This document shows positions 44,941-56,280 of a stretch of DNA of 64,000 nucleotides, piece after piece. The DNA lies in assembly GCA_011799875.1 (NCBI GenBank), contig CM022301.1:325332929-325396928 (forward strand), given 5' to 3'. Source of the stretch: Thinopyrum elongatum (Eukaryota; Streptophyta; Magnoliopsida; Poales; Poaceae). The notes under the pieces are model-generated. The model did no database searches and was not told the origin of the DNA. It worked only from the letters and a program-made list of their open reading frames with translations. Position 1 is the first letter of the stretch. Every line of letters starts with the position of its first letter. The position numbers and the translations under genes are program-made.

Positions 44941-45449
44941 CACGTTGACCGCGCCTCGCCACCATGATGACAAAGCCGATACATTCGCGGCCGTCGCCAA
45001 CAGTGAGCAAAAGTAGACCATCGGAGGTCACCATCACTTGGGTCCGAGGAAGGCCACCGCCACCATCTTGCCGGGTTACATAGTCGGTGTCTTGCACGCT
45101 TCGCGGGGGCGTAGGCCACGATGACCTTCTTCCCCCGCCCAAAAACCAACAGTTGATCCGGTCTTCGCGAAGGTAGAGGCTATTGAGCATTTAGCTCTGG
45201 GGATCACGATGGTCCGATGAGCTTCCTGGCAGACATGAGGAAGACATGTCATGGGATAGACTAAGTTAGAATAGCCTTATGTACATGCTTTCGTCCGGTT
45301 TATATGAAAATCATCCGGTTTGCATGAATTTTGTTCAGTTTGTTGATTTACACTTTGAGATGGATGTGGGCAGGGTTGGATGGCCGGCTCCCACATCACT
45401 ATCCGCGAACTGATCTCCACTGGTCCATGGATGGATACGTTGTCCGGTT
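44941..45449. other. Unassigned segment between element A and the LINE
   Basis: The first 250 bp are GC-rich, with a minus-strand open frame (MLNSLYLREDRINCW at 45190) that I do not recognise. The remainder contains GTCCGGTTTATATGAA and related words. It may be 5' LINE sequence or a captured host fragment. Confidence 0.3.
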
Positions 45450-47756
45450 TGGGGTCAGTGTCCGAAAAGATGAAGCAGTGTTCATGGGTCATGAGAGCAT
45501 TGTCGAGGATGTGGACGACTACTAAACAACCCTCTACGAGACTTCATCCGTAAGGCAACACACGCTGAACCTGGATATCATGGAGCTACCCTCACACGAC
45601 TTGTCGCACCTGGAGGTGCCCTTCTCGTCATAGGAAGTGGAAAAGACGATCAAATCAATGCTGCTGGATAAAGCTCCAGGGCCGGATCGATTCACTAACA
45701 GATTCTTCGTATCATGTTGGTCGATCATCAAGTGGGATTTAATGCGCGCACTAGACCAATTCTTTCAAGGAGGCATGCGGGGTCCGACAGTAATCAATAA
45801 AGCGATTCTATCACTACTTCCAAAGAAGGATGGCGTTGTGGACATCAAAGATTTTTGGCCAGTGAGCCTAATCCATGGAGCAATAAAGATTTTTGACAAA
45901 GTGCTCGCAACGCACTTGACCGAGGACCTACCCACACTAGTGGGCCACCACCAGAATGCCTTCGTTCATGGACGATCCCTGCACGACAACTTCATGTTGG
46001 TGCAATACATGGAGCGACAGCTACACGCACTTAAAGAGCTTATGATAATGCTAAAGCTCGACATCTCGAAGGCTTTCGATTCGGTAAAGTGGCCTTTTTT
46101 GCTTGAGGTGCTCAGGCGGATGGGATTTGGTACGAGGTGGTTAGCGTGGATATGTGGTCTATTAGCAACTTCCTCCATATGAATCATGGTAAATGGCATA
46201 CCTGGGAGGCCTATCCTCAACTGTCAAGGAATACGACAAGGATGCCCGCTATCTCTGATGATTTTCATACTTTGCATGGAGCCGCTGCAAGGACTCTTCA
46301 ATCCAGCCATGCAAAGAGGACTGCTTGCACCTCTAGCTCGCACCGGTATGCATCAAAGGGTATCCATGTTTGCGGATGATGTTATGGTATTCTACTAGCC
46401 CAACAAGACAGATATAAACATGTGTGGAACGTTCCTGCAAGCCTTCGGCCATTCCTTAGGGCTCTCAGTGAATATGATGAAGAACACAGCTGTACCAATC
46501 AGGTGTTCCCGGGAGGACGTTGTGCTGATCTGTTCCTCACTCAGATGTGTGAGATCATCCTTTCCGTGCAAGTATTTGGGCTTACCGTTGACTCTGCGTA
46601 AGCAAACGGCCACACAATTGCAAGGGCTAGTGGACCAACTTGTCGGATGCCTACCCAACTGGAGGGCGGCTCTACTAAGCAGAGTGGTCATCTCATACTC
46701 ATAGCGTTAGTCCTGTGCGTGATTTTGATACATGCAATGCTGGCTATGGACATACATGCGACGACCGTAAAGGCCCTGATCAAAATCTATCGTGGGTTCG
46801 TGTGGTGCGGCACATCATAGGCGAACGGTGCTAATTGTGTGGTTGACTAGGACACGGTCTGCAAGCCGAAGTGGGCAGGAGGATTGGGCATTCCTGGTCT
46901 ACATTGGTTAAATTCAGCGTTGAAGCGCATTGGCCATGGTTACAGAGAGCAGACAGATCGAAGCCTTGGTCTGAGTTCAAAATCTCGGTCCCGTCCAATT
47001 CTAGGGCAATTCTCGATGCGTCGGTAAGGGCTACCATTGACAATGGATGTACAATTCTATTTTGGGAGGATAGATGGATCAATGGGTTCCATGTTTGAGA
47101 GTTGGCACCCCTCCTATATGGTAAGGTGACTACGCGGGCCAAGTCGGCGAGGACGGTTGCGGAGGCATTGCTGCATGACTCCTGGGCACTTGATGTTGGC
47201 CTGGATCTCACGGCAGATGAGATACATCAGTTCATGAGCTTATGGCCAAGAGTGGCAAAAGTTCAGCTCGACCCCACCGTTGAGGACTCCATCAACTGGT
47301 CTTGGGAGAAAGACGGTGCCTTCTCGGCGCGCTCAGCGTACGTGGCCAAATTTGCAGGCCTGGAGGTGTCTACTGGCTAGTGATCAAGAACCGTTGTTGG
47401 ACGTCGGACATGCTTGCCCGGCACGGCCTATCCCATCAAGCAGCATGCCCATTCTGCGACCAACATGACGAGGCCATGGACCACCTCATAGTGACCTGCG
47501 TTTTTGTGCGCGAGATTTGGCATTGGGTACTCACCTCTGCCGGCAGGCAGATCATGGTGCCACGGATAGTGAGACTCTATAGAGTTGGTGCACCCGGCAA
47601 GAGCAAGTACAAGACCATAGGAGAACCACTCGCGCATTAGCTTGCTAGTCCTTTGGAAGCTATGGAAGTACTGCAGCGGCATCGTCTTTGATGGGGTCAT
47701 GCCGTCAACACTGACAGTAATTGAGCGGATCAACACCGAGGGATGAGTTTGGCGGG
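45450..47756 (+). pseudogene. Degenerate LINE (non-LTR retrotransposon) RT and zf-RVT region
   Basis: One frame from about 45450 to 46704 encodes the RT with stops near 45631, at 46180-46182 and at 46396-46398. Motifs in order are DKAPGPDRFT, PVSLIHGAIKIFDKVLATHL, LKLDISKAFDSVKW (catalytic Asp), GIRQGCPLSLMIF, MFADDVMVFY (the F-A-D-D catalytic pair) and CKYLGLPL. A frameshift leads to ILFWEDRWINGFHV and SARSAYVAKF. Around 47380-47640 lies the C-terminal zinc-binding zf-RVT segment (WTSDMLARHGL; CPFCDQHDEAMDHLIVTC). Target-primed reverse transcription is the known role. The endonuclease region is missing, and the 3' end is cut by element E before any poly-A tail. Confidence 0.8.
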
Positions 47757-49395
47757 TGATACGTCTCCAACGTATCTATAATTTTTTATTGTTCCATGCT
47801 GTTATATTATCATTCTTGGATGTTTTATATTCATTTTATAGAAACTTTATATCATTTTTTGGGACTAACCTATTGACATAGTGCCCAGTGCTAGTTGCTG
47901 TTTTTTGCTTGTTTTTTACTTCAAAGAATATCAGTACCAAACGGAGTCCAAACGCAATGAAACTTTTTGGAGATTTTTTCTGTACCAGAAGACACCCAGT
48001 GGGCCAAGAAAGCACCAGAGGGGAGGCCCGTGGGGAGCACAACCCACCAGGGCGTGCCCAGGAGCCCAGGCGCGCATAGGAGGGTTGTGCCCCCCACGGA
48101 GACCTCCTGCACCGCCACTTCGCCCTATAAATTCCCAAATATTCATAAAACCCTAGGGGAGTTGACGAAACACAATTCCAGCCACCGCAAGTTCTAGAAC
48201 CACGAGATCCAATCTAACACCATCACAGAGGGGTTCATCATCCTCATTGGTGCCTCTCCGATGATGCGTGAGTAGTCGACCATAGACCTACGGGTCTGTA
48301 GGCAGTAGCTAGATGGCTTTCTCTCTCTCTCTCTTTTGATTCTGAATACAATGGTCTCTTGGAGATCTATTTTATGTAACTCTTTTTGCGATGTGTTTGT
48401 TGGGATCCGATGAACTTTGAGTTTATGATCAGATCTATATCCATGAATATTATTTGAGTCTTCTTTGATCCCTTATATGCATGATTATTTGTAGCCTCGT
48501 ATTTCTTCTTCGAATCTTTGGTTTAGTTAGGCCAACTAGATCGATTTTTCTTGCCATGGGAAGAGGTGCTTTGTGATGGGTTCGATCTTGCGGTGTTCTT
48601 TCCCAGTGACAGAAGGGGCAGCAAGACACACATGTATCGTTGCTATTAAGGATAACAAGATGGGGACTATTCCTACATGAATAGATCTCGTCTACATCAT
48701 GTCATTGTTCTTATTGCATTATGCCGTTCCTCCATGAACTTAATACACTAGATGCATGCTGGATAGCGGTCGATGTGTGGAGTAATAGTAGTAGATGCAG
48801 AATCGTTTCGGTCTACTAATCTTGGACGTGATGCCTATATATTGATCATTGCCTTGGATATCGTCATAATTATTCGATCTTCTATCAATTGCCCAACAGT
48901 AATTTGTTTACCCACCATGTGCTATTTCTCGAGAGAAGCCACTAGTGAAATCTACGGCCCCCGGGTCTATCCTTTATCATATTTGCTTTGAGATCTATTT
49001 TTATTCGCTTTTATTTTCAGATCTATTATTACAAAAACCAAAAAATACCTTGCTGCACTTTTTTATTACTTATTTTATTTCGCATTTTATCGAGAGCTAT
49101 TTATCCAATCTACCACAAATTTATCTATATTTTTACCGGGGAGGATCGAGACAAGATAGTCTCCCGTCAACTTGCCAATTTCGGGCGCCGTTGCCTAGGA
49201 GGGATTGACAACCCCTCTTAAGCGTCATGTTGCAACTATTTGTTCTTTGTGTGCAGGTACCGTTTACATAGTGTTACTTGGTTCTCCTACTGGATTGATA
49301 CCTTGGTTTCACAACTGAGGGAAATACATACCGTAGCTGTACTGAATCATCTCTTCCACTTTGGGGAAATACCGACGCAGTTTCAAGCGACATCA
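47757..49395 (+). repeat. 5' LTR of element E (Gypsy)
   Basis: A 1,639-bp LTR, TGATACGTCTCCAACGTATC..GCGACATCA, inserted in the LINE. A TATA box CTATAAAT is at 48125-48132, and a CT microsatellite is near 48321-48335. It is homologous to the LTR of element I. Its 3' partner, if it exists, lies beyond the window because other elements are nested just downstream. Confidence 0.88.
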
Positions 49396-49450
49396 AAAGG
49401 AATTTCTGGCGCCGCTGCCGGGGAGACATCATCAACATCTATCAGGTTCC
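49396..49450 (+). promoter_or_regulatory. Primer-binding site and start of internal region of element E
   Basis: Ten bases after the LTR comes TCTGGCGCCGCTGCCGGGGAG (49405-49425), the primer site typical of Athila-type Gypsy elements. Only 55 bp of the internal region are present before element G interrupts it. Confidence 0.8.
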
Positions 49451-49692
49451 TGATACGTCCATTTTGCATCATGTTTTCCTACTATTATTTATAACGTTTT
49501 TGTGCTTAATAATGCTTTTTAGAGTAATTCTAATGCCTTTTCTCTCATAATATGCAAGGTTTACACAAAGAGGGAGAATACCGACAGCTGGAATTCTGGA
49601 CCTGAAAAAGCTATGTCAGAGTTACCTATTCTGCACATCTCCAAATGAGCTGAAAATTTACGGAGAATTATTTTGCAATATATGAAAAATAC
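49451..49692 (+). repeat. Element G LTR, first part
   Basis: A new LTR begins TGATACGTCCATTTTGCATC. After 242 bp it is interrupted by element F at the target AATAC and resumes at 63335. Confidence 0.8.
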
Positions 49693-50988
49693 TGTAGGAA
49701 CGAAGTATGTCTACCAGAGGGGGGTGAATGGGAGTTTTAAATTTTCTTCGGAAAGCTTAAATCTCTCAGAACCCAGCAGCGGAATGAAAGAAAAGTAAAC
49801 TACAGTGAACTAGAACAGAGCATCGAAAGAGAACTAAGACATGCATCAAAGTAAATCATATGAATGAAAGTGCATCGATGGTAATCATGAGTGACAGAGA
49901 TAACCGAAGATGCTCGATGGCGACAAAGAATTTGTTCGACCAGTTCATCCTTCTGCACAAGGACTACATCTGGTTGGAGGGGTTGTGACTTAACATGGAA
50001 GATAAACTCTCTTCACCCTATTCTCCTCGACAATCAATTCGTCAACCGATGCCGATCACTCGTGGTAGATACTTGAAGGCGATCTCCGAACCTTTACAGA
50101 CTTCTTCTTCAAGAACCACAGTCACTCTTGGTCTCGAAAGAAATTGACACCTAACCGTCTAGAGAGTTTGTAGCTCTCAAGAGTAATAGGTGGAGCGTAC
50201 TAAACTTAGATTCCAGTGATGCTAAACCACTATCTAATTCTTCGGCTCTAGGGTTTTTCTCTTGGTGGCTTTTAAACTCAAATCGCTCAGAGAGTGGGTT
50301 GCTCAACAATCTTCTCAGAATCAAACGGAGCAGCCACCGGACAAAGCCGGTGCGTGGTGGCTATTTATAGCCGCAGCCTTCCCAGATGGGAAATGACCAT
50401 TTTGTCACGAGGTCCAGCCAATGGCCAACCGACACGTTCACAACGGTCAGATTTTGGAGCGACGGTAACATTACTTGAGGAACAAGTAATGCTAACTCCT
50501 CGGTCCGAGTCAAATCTCTCGCAACAAAGAAGATCACAGTCTCTTGCTGGCAAGTATTTGCTCTGATCACAAAGAGGTTTCTCTCACATCTTTCATAGGA
50601 TTTGGGTTTAGCATCAGAGAATCAAAGCGTCGAATGCTACACTGCTCTTAATAGTGCGGTGGTCCTATGACTCAATGCAAGAAGAAGAATAACGAAACAA
50701 ATGCTACGTCTTCACTTTGTCTTCATTCTTCCTCGAACGCAGTCATATTCTTTGAACAGACACCGAACCAATTGCTTGAGCGTCTGCAATTTTTAGGAGT
50801 CACTCTTGTTAGCTTTATCTTCGGTGATAACCTTCGCTGCCACACAGGGAGATTATCTTCTTCTTTTGCATCAAACTCCTCGATACTTCAGGGACCTGTT
50901 ACTATGTGTGCACTAGCAAACACATAAGTCCCATACTGTTTTATGTCAACAAACTCCAAAACATAAGGGGACTATCATTGCACCAACA
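49693..50988 (-). repeat. 3' LTR of element F
   Basis: 1,296 bp; the plus strand reads TGTAGGAACG..GCACCAACA. A TATA box CTATAAATAG (minus strand) is at 50361-50370, as in the partner LTR. Confidence 0.93.
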
Positions 50989-51004
50989 ATCTCCCCCTTT
51001 TTGG
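50989..51004 (-). promoter_or_regulatory. Polypurine tract of element F
   Basis: The minus strand reads CCAAAAAGGGGGAGAT directly before the 3' LTR. This RNase H-resistant purine run primes plus-strand synthesis and confirms the orientation. A second AAAAAGGGGGAGAA run at about 51477-51490 could be an internal extra tract. Confidence 0.88.
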
Positions 51005-51548
51005 ACGGTTGTTGACAAAACAGATAATCATCAAAGTGAAGATAGATAAGTGAATGTGAATCGAACAAGAGTGAACTTGCGTTACTTGACTCGATGATGA
51101 AATATACTCCCCCTAGATGTATGCAGGGTCAATTGATATACAATGAAATTCCTTGCAATTCATTCACTTATAAGGAGGATTTTTCAATCAAGCGAGGTAA
51201 TGATTCGCACTGATGATAAGTAATCCAACGAGAATATAGTGCAATCATTTATGACTTCTGACAATAATTCCACCTGCAAAACAAATACTTCAAGAGAGAA
51301 TAGTGCGGCAGGCGGGGTTATTAATATTATAGCTCATATCAGAAGTTTTACATCAGAGCACATCAAGTGGCATGAAAGTTCTTTGAAACAAACAGCGCAA
51401 AAGACTCATAAACTAAAGCAAATAAACATGGAGACCAAATCCAATAGAGCAAATCTATCGAAACTCTCGATGTAATTCTCCCCCTTTTTGTCAACTAGTG
51501 TCAAAAAGGTGATGAAGAACATGAGTGCGAGAAATAGGTGAATCTGAT
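51005..51548 (-). other. Non-coding region between extra ORF and 3' LTR of element F
   Basis: AT-rich sequence without a supported gene. It includes the second purine-rich run (51477-51490). Confidence 0.6.
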
Positions 51549-54500
51549 TCACTCTGAGGCATCGCCCGAAGAACTTCCCAAAGACGTTTCTGATTCAGAG
51601 GTGGCTGGTAAATCTTCATCGTTGTCAGTAGCAGCAGATCCTTCAAGACTAGCATGGTGCTGAGAGGACGAAGGCAAATTGGGATCAGCCTGTTGGAACT
51701 TGCAAGACAGTATTTTCTTCAGCAGGTTTCTCAGTGGGCGAAGTGGCTTCTGGCTCGTCGAGCAATTTGCGCAGCTGAATCCGAAGTAATTTTGTTGTTG
51801 GTTCACGAGCTGGCAAAGGCGGAGTAATGTGGTCTTGAAAATCTTCAGCAGTAAACCCTTGATCAATATACTCATAGAGTTCTTTGAGATGGGAGTGGCT
51901 CAATTGCTTCTTTGAGAAGAATTTCCGAAGCAATTTCCATAAATGCTTCTTGTTTTCTGCTATGATCATGTGCACAACTTTTGTTCAGTTGTGAAGTGCA
52001 TTAAGTTCATCAGCCAGATGTTCTTTCTCTTGACGGTCTTCAGCCATATGCTTCAGCAGCAGCTGTTGAGTGCGCATGCTCCATTCAAGATGTGAAGGAG
52101 GTTGAGTGTTCGGAAGACGATCACGCTTAGGTAGCTTTGGTCCATTGAAGGTGTTATGATAATCAGGAGGGCTTGACACTGGTGCTTTCTCCGAAGAAAA
52201 ATCTTCCATTACTTTCAGTGTATCACGCACAGGAGGAATGAAGCTTTTGTGACTGACTTTGGCAAGATATTCGGTTTTCATTGCATAGTCAACCACTTTC
52301 TAAATCCAGGGCACAAATACCTTGATAGTTTTTGGGCACTGAGCTGAATCCATCAGTATGCGCAGGAACATGTCTTCGACATTGAAGATAAAACCTTGTG
52401 AGATGGCATGGATGGTGTTGCGAAGAACATCAGATATCACGTTGTCTGTATTCATCCCGGCCAGCGGACAGAGGGTGTAAGTGAGAATATGGTATAAAGT
52501 TTGATTGTCGAATGTCAAGAGCTCAGGCAGAGGAGGACCATTGTAGTCATGAATTTTGTCTTCATCCATTGTGCATCGGAAATCTTCATCAGTGATTGCA
52601 TCAATGTTATGAACCCGAATCTCAGTCTTGCCATGTTCAAACCGAGGGAAATGAAAATGAGATAAAAGTCCATGGCAGAGCATTTTATTCTCTTTCGTTC
52701 AGTCATCCACTCCATGATCCATTTTGTGCTATCTGATGCATCACCGGAGATATATAATGTTGCATAAAATTGAAGAATAATCTCCCTGTTCCATGGGTGC
52801 TGAAATCCAAAGACATGTGTGAGACCAAAGTCTTCGATGTCTTGCAGTACTTGGTTGAAACAGCCGATGTTCTTCATAGCAGCAATATCTAGGAACTCAT
52901 GAGGGAAAATCTTAAGGCTTTCATAAAGAATCCACGAATAGTATATTGCCTGTTCCTGAGTCCACAACCGAGGAGATTCAGACGTACGGGGCTTGCTGTA
53001 TGGACTCTCTTGAAAGAAAAGTGGATGAGTGTTCCGATTGAAAAGAGGCCCTTTGACGCCAACGCCGATGGAAAAGAACGGCAGTCGCTCACGAGGATAA
53101 GAGTACTTGAGTTCACCTTCAATAGAAATCACTTCATCGCCATAAATTACTGAGTCTGAGTGATGAGCAGAGGCAGATTTTGTTGAGAAGGATCAACATC
53201 TGAGGTTCGTCGTGCTGTATTGAGTGAAATTCTCAGAGGAGAGGGATCAGACACTTTGTCAGGAACTGAATCTTTATCGGCCACTGGAGATAGTGGAAGA
53301 TTTGCTTCTGAAGTCGTTGGAGGAGCAGAGGAAGGAACCGAATCATTGGGTTCAACACGGGCTGTAGAAGCTTGGCGTTCAGACTGAGGTATTTCACCTT
53401 CTTCCGAAACATTTGGTTGAGCCGGATTTTCTTCATGAACTGATGAAGCCATAGGCACTGATTCAGCTGGCCTTGGCGAATTAGTTGCATTTGCAGCTGG
53501 TTCAAGAGTTGGCGAAGGAATTGCTCATTCCGAAGACTTTTCTTTCTGTGGCTCAGCGACTGGTGGAGGAGGAGGTACAATCTTCTTCTCTATCTTTTTC
53601 TTCTTCTTTTGCTTCGACGGGTCAAAGTGCCCTTTGACAAGATCATTGTAGCTAGTCACTTGGGCTTGATGATCGAGGCAAATTTGCGAATGATTTGATC
53701 CAAATCTGAGTGAAATCCCAACCTTCTATGCCGAAGAATAGTCAGAGCCTTATTGACATCCACATAAGATTCTTCAAGTTGCTTGATGACAAACATGGAT
53801 TTCGTATTTTGCATACGGTTGTTAAGCTCTTGGAGTTGGGCAGTGAGGTCATTGATCTCAACTGAGTCATTTATCATGTTGTTGATCATATCAGAAGCTT
53901 GAGTAATTACTGCAGGGGGAATGGGCAAGGATGCCACTTCTCCATCAAACAGGTTTTCCACAAATCTGTCAAGTTGTTCGATGATGAACACTTGATTGAA
54001 ATAGTGTGGTGCAGCAGACTCATCTTGAGGCTGTGCAGCAGGAGCATCTTGTGCTACATTCTGTTCGGTCGGAGGCACCGAAGCCAAAGGTTGTGACAGC
54101 TTAGGAGCAAACTGCGCAGCCTTTTCCTTCACAACATCAACACTGGGAACATTTTTCTTAGCAGCTGGGGCTTTGATTTGCTTCACTTTCTGCGTCGGGA
54201 GTTTTTCTCCTGGCTTAGTTATGCCAACAGGGGCAACAACTACCAAATCTTGCAAGTTTATTGCATCAGGATAAGGATCTGTATTCACTTTGTGAACCAT
54301 TGTGACAGTGGTAGGAGGAGTCTTTCTTTTTAAGGGGTTCTTCTTCGGAGGTGCAATTGGGACTGCACTTGCTCGAAGATCAGGCAGAATAGTGGAAGTG
54401 GTGATATTCACTTGTTCTGAAAGAGTTGCATCAATTTCTTCTCTGGTGAGTGGAGGATCATCGGAAGAATCACTTTCAGATTCAACTGGCTTAGCAGGTC

Positions 54501-55107
54501 TTTCCCTCAGTGTGCTCTTTTTCTTCAGAGCAACAGATTTTGGATCATGTTTGTTCTTCGTGCGGCGTTCTGCTTTTCCTTCAGCCTTCTTCTTTTCGAC
54601 ATATGATTTGATAAGAAGACGATTTGCTTCTTCTCTTGCCTGCTCCTTTTCAGCCTTCTTGGCTCTCTTTTCAGCATTCTTGAGGCGCTTGGCCTTTTCT
54701 TCGGGGTAGGAGTCAGGTGTCTTGAGAGATGACTCATGAGCTACTGGAGGTGGTTGAGGCCTTTCCTGGGGCACACCTGCCCTGATGAGTCCAATTTCAC
54801 GACAATCACCCCATGGGGGATGGAAGGCAAAGTTTTTGGCATAATGAGGATGAACCATTTTGTAGTTAAACCACTTCCATACCCAGTAACACTGAATCTT
54901 TTGCACACGCCTTTTTCTCTGAGTCGAATCTTCTCCAGGTACTGTGTTGTAATCATCATGCGAGATATACTGTGCTGAATTTGCGAGAGGTTGCCTGCCA
55001 CCTTTCCTTTTCTTCAGAGCATCTACTTCTTGCTCATTTGCATTTGGTTCAGATCTTTTTCTTTTGTTGTGAATCAGAATAGGTACGAGGGAAAGATGGG
55101 GACAGGG
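51549..55107 (-). pseudogene. Extra (env-position) ORF region of element F
   Basis: Downstream of pol, on the same strand, a frame is open for 483 codons from 55107 to TGA at 53656-53658. It is basic at the start (NKRKRSEPNANEQ; ALKKRKGGRQPL), contains WVWKWFNYKMVHPHYAKNF and a long Lys/Glu coiled coil (KRLKNAEKRAKKAEKEQARE), and ends with a predicted helix (LTAQLQELNNRMQNTKSMF). A frame change near 53656 leads to a Pro-rich linker, then to FQHPWNREIILQFYATLYIS (from 53132). Further shifts near 52690, 52300 and 51880 lead to a Glu/Ser-rich end at 51549. Sireviruses often carry an 'envelope-like' ORF here. I see no signal peptide or convincing membrane segment, so envelope function is not supported. 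The globular middle resembles plant retrotransposon ORF1 proteins. Confidence 0.65.
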
Positions 55108-55386
55108 CTACAAATGCTCACAGCGAATACTTTTTCGAATGAAAACATTTTGAGGAAGAAACAGATACAGACTTGGAGAAATGTTTCGAATGAATGAAAC
55201 ATATAGATCAAGCTAGTAGATCTAAAGAAAATACTAGACAGCGAACTAGGCATATCATTCGAGCGAAGCATAACACAAACCCTAGATCTGATAGATTCGG
55301 ATGCGAGGAACGACTACAAACCACATTCGCACTAGAAAGGTAAAAACCTAGATCTAAGATATGCGGTAAAATCGGAGATTATTAAC
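55108..55386 (-). other. Candidate intron upstream of the extra ORF in element F
   Basis: On the minus strand the donor CGCG|GTTAAT is at 55387/55386 and the acceptor CATTTGTAG ends at 55108. The 279-nt interval is T-rich with stops in all frames. The frame ending SSSSA at the donor (55389-55387) joins the 483-codon frame starting at 55107 in phase 0. The upstream open frame is offset by one from the first ATG (55558), so a small indel or another start must be assumed. RNA evidence is lacking. Confidence 0.4.
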
Positions 55387-55555
55387 CGCGGATGAACTCG
55401 ACTCGAAAAGGAAGGAGACCCGAGTTCGAATGACATGTACCCTAGCTTGGTGACATGCGACAGCTATGGTAGTGCGGGGAAGAAGACGTCCCACGACGGC
55501 GTGGAAGGACTCCTGTGACCTCTTTCTGAGAGTTAATTGGCGAAGGGGTCGTCGG

Positions 55556-55658
55556 CATCGAGCTCAAGGAGGAGCACTGCAGTGAGGGTTTCGTCAAAGT
55601 GGTGGCGAGGAGAAGAGGGGTAAGGTGGAAGAAGGGAGCGATATGTTTTATATAGAGG
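55556..55658 (-). promoter_or_regulatory. Internal promoter-like region of element F
   Basis: A TATA box, CTCTATATAAAACAT (minus strand, 55645-55658), is followed by a C/T-rich leader (TCGCTCCCTTCTTCCACC) and the first ATG at 55558-55556, about 90 bp downstream. This is the layout of a plant RNA polymerase II core promoter. It lies between pol and the extra ORF, far from both LTRs. Confidence 0.5.
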
Positions 55659-56280
55659 CGAATGGAAATAACCATATGCAGAGGATTTTGATCGAACGGC
55701 CACAAAGCAGAGACGATTGCGATTCAAAGGTTAGGATGAACTGACAGTTGATGTGCAGCACGTGGCAACCATCAGAAGATCGTGGTCCTGACTTGGACGG
55801 GAAACCCCAAATTTTGGACAGCTTTCGCCAAAACAGATTAATGTTCGGACCGAATCTTAATCGTGATCAAGGACACCAGATAAAGTTTCATTCCAGATAA
55901 AAGTTGAGCATATTTAATGGATCAGCATAGACTGGAAGAGATAGAATAGAGAGAAAACAGGGCCCTAGGCATTTCACTCAGTTAGAAACACAAACACTCA
56001 AGCAAATAGCTATGAATGAAATGCATTCGGACGAAGTCAAAAACTGTCGATCGAAGAGAAATCCAATGAAAGAAAATTGTGGTGGCGTTACCCACCGTAT
56101 AAGAACTGTATGACCCTGAGCGTCGCACAATTATTGTGGCACCCAGTTAGTCTAGTTCTTCATTAATGTATTCACTCTCAGAAAGAAAATTTCACTTTGT
56201 CAAAATTTTCAAACTCTTCGAGTGTTATGCACCCATTCCTCCATAGATGTGGAAGTGTTAGTACGGGTGCCGAGTCCAGC
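55659..56280 (-). other. Spacer between pol and the internal promoter of element F
   Basis: Non-coding sequence after the pol stop at 56281. No gene or repeat is recognised. It could hold upstream elements of the internal promoter. Confidence 0.5.

Noticed and set aside
2792..49395. Element I LTR and element E LTR as the two LTRs of one element
   Set aside because: They are homologous but in opposite orientation and 43 kb apart, and each has its own adjoining polypurine tract or primer site.
52515..53132. Reading FYLIFISLGLNM and nearby as an envelope transmembrane helix
   Set aside because: The hydrophobic run is short, lies after a probable frame change, and gives no support for an envelope protein.
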